Assembly (NCBI GenBank): GCA_047611425.1 | Contig: JBLFWJ010000161.1 | Location: forward strand, 1-7,617 | Direction: 5' to 3' | Origin: JBLFWJ01 sp047611425 | GTDB taxonomy: Bacteria; Bacteroidota; Bacteroidia; UBA10329 | DNA length: 7,617 nucleotides | Shown here: positions 5,056-7,617 of the stretch, piece after piece | Position numbering within the stretch: position 1 is the stretch's first letter | How the letters are laid out: the number at the start of each line of letters is the position of its first letter | The notes under the pieces: generated by a model | What the model was told of the DNA's origin: nothing | The model's database searches: none | Seen by the model: only the letters and a program-made list of their open reading frames with translations | Position numbers and translations under genes: made by a program

Positions 5056-6495
5056 TTAGATTTCTATTCCTATTACAGTTATATCGTCTACTTGAGCTAA
5101 GTCACCCTTCCAACGAATAAGAGACTTAGCGATAGCTTCATTCTGCTCCGACAGTGGAAGCTCCTTAATCTCCTCAATCATTGCTTTAACGTTTTTCCTG
5201 AGGAATTTCTTCCCTCTAGGTCCGCCAAATTGGTCTTGAAATCCATCCGAGAACAAGTATATCCGGTCTCCTGGCTTAATCGGAATTGTTGTGGATTCAA
5301 ACTCTTTTTGATTCGATTCCGAGATGCCTCCAATTGAATGTCTAGTAGACTTCAATTCCTCAAGAGTTTCGTCTTGAATAATAATCCCTGTTTGTTGCGC
5401 ACCAGCAAAATGAAGGAGGTTTTTAGACTTGTCGAAAACGCATAACGATAGCACCATCCCATCGTTGATGCTCAGGTCAACATGCTCAGATTTTAATTGA
5501 CGCGATACAGCTTTGTCCAATTCCTTCAATGTTTCCTTTGGATCAGTAATTCCGCGGTCTTTAACAATACTGTCCAGCAGGTTATTACCCATCATGGCCA
5601 TCAATGCACCTGGTACACCGTGTCCTGTGCAATCAACCAAGGCAAGAATAGTAAGATCGATTCGGTCATGAATCCAGTAGAAATCGCCACTGATAATGTC
5701 CTTGGGCCGGTAAATGACAAAACAATCCTTGAAACTTCTTTTCAGCTCTGCTCTTGAAGGAAGCATAGCGTTTTGAATACGCTTGGCATAAGTGATGCTA
5801 TCGAGAATATCCTTGTTGGTTTCCTCTAATTCATGGGTTCTTCTATGCACCCGCTGCTCAAGCTCATCATTAACCCGTTTAAGGTCGCTCTCGGTCTTTG
5901 CAATCTTTACTTTGTCATTTAACTGATTATGTACCTCTTTGGAAATATAAACCCCTAATACGCCAAAAATTGGTAGGTATAGAAAGCGCACCATCAATGC
6001 GGCTATGTTTAGATCCTTCTCAGTATCTAGCAACACGATTGCCAGGTCCGCACACAGATATAGCAATGTAGTTAGAACCGTTTCTTTTAAACTGAATCGC
6101 ATTGCCACTGCGATAAGAGAAATGAACCAGAGAATGAAAAATGGAGATTCAGCACCACCGGTAGAATAGAGCAATAAAGTAATTAGCGCTCCATCCGAAA
6201 ATGTGGCAAAATAGCTTGATCGTAAAACTTCAAACCGCAAGTATGGCTTGAATACAAAGACATACGTGCTATAGATTGAAGCAACAACAATGGTTGGCCA
6301 AACAACCCAGAATTTGTAATTGTCTTGATCAAAAAACAGTGCAATAGCAAAAATGTTGGCTGCGACAATCAGCAGGCGAACAATGGCCAAATAGCCTTCC
6401 GCATCAATGATTTTTTTATTGAGGGCAGATTCAAGTAAATCGTCTCCATTTTGCTGGAGAGATTTATTTGATTCAGATGGATGCACGTTCTGCAT
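5056..6495 (-). CDS. Membrane-anchored SpoIIE/RsbU-type PP2C serine phosphatase
   Basis: This 479-residue protein has three parts. About six hydrophobic segments lie between residues 35 and 185 (for example 37-54, 64-83, 117-132, 166-184), forming an N-terminal membrane domain. A charged, probably coiled-coil linker (190-230, with LKRVNDELEQRVHRRTHELE) follows, then a PP2C-like phosphatase domain (about 235-479). Metal-site motifs are intact: SGDFYW (D271), LVDCTGHGVPGALM (D288, G291), LFSDGFQDQFGG (D417) and VDDITVIGIEI (D470, D471). The segment SITYAKRIQNAMLPS joins linker and catalytic domain, as is common in this family. The likely role is dephosphorylation of a serine on an anti-sigma antagonist-type partner in response to a membrane signal; the partner and signal are not in this window. 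The next Met is at residue 132, so the start at 6495 is well set. Confidence 0.93.
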   Translation of the reverse strand: MQNVHPSESNKSLQQNGDDLLESALNKKIIDAEGYLAIVRLLIVAANIFAIALFFDQDNYKFWVVWPTIVVASIYSTYVFVFKPYLRFEVLRSSYFATFSDGALITLLLYSTGGAESPFFILWFISLIAVAMRFSLKETVLTTLLYLCADLAIVLLDTEKDLNIAALMVRFLYLPIFGVLGVYISKEVHNQLNDKVKIAKTESDLKRVNDELEQRVHRRTHELEETNKDILDSITYAKRIQNAMLPSRAELKRSFKDCFVIYRPKDIISGDFYWIHDRIDLTILALVDCTGHGVPGALMAMMGNNLLDSIVKDRGITDPKETLKELDKAVSRQLKSEHVDLSINDGMVLSLCVFDKSKNLLHFAGAQQTGIIIQDETLEELKSTRHSIGGISESNQKEFESTTIPIKPGDRIYLFSDGFQDQFGGPRGKKFLRKNVKAMIEEIKELPLSEQNEAIAKSLIRWKGDLAQVDDITVIGIEI

Positions 6496-6607
6496 TGTTT
6501 AGGAGGTGGAAAGGATACGGGATTATGGGGAAAGGGTTCGGACTATGGCCGGTAGTGCGCAACCTCAGAAGTAAGCAGATTGTCTTTTCAGAACCAATTT
6601 CATTCTC

Positions 6608-6626
6608 GGTAGTTATAGGAACTACC
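6608..6626. promoter_or_regulatory. Perfect 7-bp dyad upstream of the DUF2480 gene
   Basis: The sequence GGTAGTTATAGGAACTACC has perfect 7-bp arms (6608-6614 and 6620-6626) around a 5-nt centre. It ends 9 nt before the ATG at 6636 and lies in the 140-bp region between two divergent genes. It could be a protein-binding operator or a small hairpin at the start of the transcript. There is no T-run after it, so it does not look like a terminator. Function is unproven. Confidence 0.4.
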
Positions 6627-6635
6627 TTTATCGCA

Positions 6636-7145
6636 ATGTCAGAACAAGAAGAAATACGAAACAAAGTCGCGGAAAGTGGCTTGGTCACATTCAATTTGGA
6701 GGATCTATATCAACTTGGAAATCGATCTGTTTTCGATTTGAAAGATTTCTTGTTTGAAGGATTGATTCTGCGAGAGAAAGATTTTCGTCAAGCCTTAAAA
6801 GAAATGGACTGGTCTATTTATCAAGACCATTATGTTGCAATGACATGTACAGCTGACGCTATCGTTCCGCAATGGGCGTTTATGCTTGTTTCTACATACA
6901 TCCAGCCAGTTGCAGCCAGTTGCGTTTTAGGTGATTTGGAAGCACTAGAAACTTCGCTTTATCAACATGCCATCAACTCAATTGATGTTTCAGAATATGA
7001 AGATGTGAGAGTCATCGTAAAAGGCTGTAGCAAGTACCCTGTCCCTGCATCTGCCTATGTCATGTTAGTAAATAGGTTGATGCCAGTTACAAAGAGCCTC
7101 ATGTTTGGGGAGGCTTGCAGTACCGTGCCCCTTCATAAAAGGTGA
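6636..7145 (+). CDS. DUF2480 family protein
   Basis: This 169-residue protein begins SEQEEIRNKVAESGLVTFNL and contains LKDFLFEGLILREKDFR, DHYVAMTCTADAIVPQWAFM and VIVKGCSKYPVPASAYV, which I recognise as the DUF2480 family of Bacteroidota. No function is known to me. It is soluble by appearance, with no signal peptide; cysteines in MTCTAD and VKGCSK are noticeable, but I see no metal motif I can name. The frame is open upstream to 6468, but those 56 extra codons overlap the divergent phosphatase gene and do not resemble the family, so ATG 6636 is the better start. It is divergent from the phosphatase, sharing a 140-bp region. Its location close to the SUF operon may be chance. Confidence 0.88.
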   Translation: MSEQEEIRNKVAESGLVTFNLEDLYQLGNRSVFDLKDFLFEGLILREKDFRQALKEMDWSIYQDHYVAMTCTADAIVPQWAFMLVSTYIQPVAASCVLGDLEALETSLYQHAINSIDVSEYEDVRVIVKGCSKYPVPASAYVMLVNRLMPVTKSLMFGEACSTVPLHKR

Positions 7146-7159
7146 CTATTCGATTGATT

Positions 7160-7244
7160 GTCTTTCAGAGCTAAGTGACACGTAGCGAAGAATATCACGA
7201 TGTCCATTAGACTCTTTGCGCCAGTTCGTTTTGCTCTGAGTGAC
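7160..7244. repeat. Degenerate ~85-bp palindromic repeat
   Basis: The outer arms GTCTTTCAGAGC (7160-7171) and GCTCTGAGTGAC (7233-7244) are inverted with 10 of 12 matches. Inner partners are GCGAAGAAT (7185-7193) against CTTTGCGC (7214-7221), and GTCC-ATTA-GAC lies at the centre. The whole looks like an eroded member of the GAGTGAC/GCGAAGA palindromes scattered between genes in Bacteroidota (recognition from memory). It fills most of the 129-bp gap between the DUF2480 and DUF418 genes. I see no convincing promoter in the rest of that gap. Confidence 0.5.
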
Positions 7245-7274
7245 CCAATGGAAAAGTTCGGTTAATTTCACAAA

Positions 7275-7617
7275 ATGCCTGAAATTTCAAAGCCTCGTAT
7301 CAACACTATTGACCTCATCCGAGGATTTGCAGTCCTGGGAATTTTGTTGATGAACATCACTTCGTTCTCGCAAGTTGGTATCGCCTATTTAAATCCATTG
7401 CAAGGAGCCGGGATTGAAGGCATGAACGGTATTCTATGGAATTTGAATTGGCTCTTCTCAGACATGAGGTTCATGTCCATGTTCTCCATGCTGTTTGGGG
7501 CAGGCGTAATCATCTTTTCTCAGAACCTAGAGGCGAAAGGAAAGAAGTCTTGGCCGTTGCATTATCGAAGAATGCTACTGCTGCTTGCCTTCGGAATGGT
7601 TCACGCGTACCTCATTT
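7275..7617 (+). CDS. DUF418/YeiB-like membrane protein (N-terminal part, cut by window edge)
   Basis: The frame is open from ATG 7275 to the window end, giving 114 residues. The N-terminal segment RINTIDLIRGFAVLGILLMN is the hallmark opening of DUF418/YeiB-type and related acyltransferase-like membrane proteins. It is followed by ITSFSQVGIAYLNP, RFMSMFSMLFGAGVIIFSQ and RRMLLLLAFGMVHAYLI, in line with DUF418. Three hydrophobic segments are visible (about 12-30, 67-84, 98-114). The family is usually near 400 residues, so most of it lies beyond the window. Specific function is unknown. The start is set by the DLIRGFAVLGI segment lying 13 residues after the ATG, as is usual for the family. Confidence 0.88.
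   Translation, partial: MPEISKPRINTIDLIRGFAVLGILLMNITSFSQVGIAYLNPLQGAGIEGMNGILWNLNWLFSDMRFMSMFSMLFGAGVIIFSQNLEAKGKKSWPLHYRRMLLLLAFGMVHAYLI

Noticed and set aside
6468..6635. Upstream extension of the DUF2480 frame (56 extra codons from ATG 6468)
   Set aside because: It overlaps the start of the divergent phosphatase gene, does not resemble the family, and ATG 6636 gives the expected N-terminus. The AGGAGG near 6501 is not well spaced to any in-frame start.
7230..7270. Bacteroidota-type promoter (TTTG at 7230 and TAATTTCA at 7263) for the DUF418 gene
   Set aside because: The two boxes are 29 nt apart rather than about 19, and the second matches poorly.
1..7617. tRNA, rRNA, CRISPR array, transposase or integrase
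   Set aside because: I read both strands for these and saw no cloverleaf-like segment, regularly spaced repeats or recombinase motifs.

Overview
The window is a slice of a Bacteroidota chromosome, most likely Flavobacteriia-like. The evidence is a SUF iron-sulfur operon in the order sufC-sufD-sufS-sufE-sufT(DUF59), a DUF2480 protein (a family I know from Bacteroidota), an RsbU/SpoIIE-type serine phosphatase of the kind common in that phylum, a DUF418 membrane protein, and three palindromic intergenic-type repeats. This placement comes from family recognition, not from a database search.

Positions 1-5054 (+ strand) hold the SUF operon: the 3' part of sufC (ATPase), sufD (scaffold partner), sufS (cysteine desulfurase), sufE (sulfur acceptor) and a MIP18/DUF59 assembly factor. 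SufS takes sulfur from cysteine and passes it to SufE, which delivers it to the SufBCD scaffold; the DUF59 protein is thought to help mature or transfer clusters. sufB would lie upstream of the window. Spacings are very tight (TAATG overlaps, 3-nt gaps), except for a 100-bp gap before sufE that is filled by a palindromic repeat.

The main discovery is between sufD and sufS. A complete gene for a DUF1016/YhcG-family PD-(D/E)XK nuclease (1987-3000) interrupts the operon. Immediately upstream of it, starting at the TAATG of sufD, is a second, truncated copy of the sufS 5' end: 22 codons in the same register as the real SufS N-terminus, with 39/45 identical bases in the core and 5 of the 6 differences synonymous. 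The simplest reading is that a nuclease gene entered sufS after codon 22 and brought a diverged replacement for the sufS 5' end, so the essential gene was split and rebuilt in one step. This is the logic of a homing or selfish nuclease that mends its host gene.

Positions 5056-6495 (- strand) encode a membrane-anchored serine phosphatase that converges on the SUF operon with only 1 nt between stop codons. Divergent from it is the DUF2480 gene (6636-7145, +), with a perfect 7-bp dyad just before its start. After a degenerate ~85-bp palindrome, a DUF418/YeiB-type membrane protein begins at 7275 and runs off the window. No rRNA, tRNA, CRISPR array or transposase is visible.
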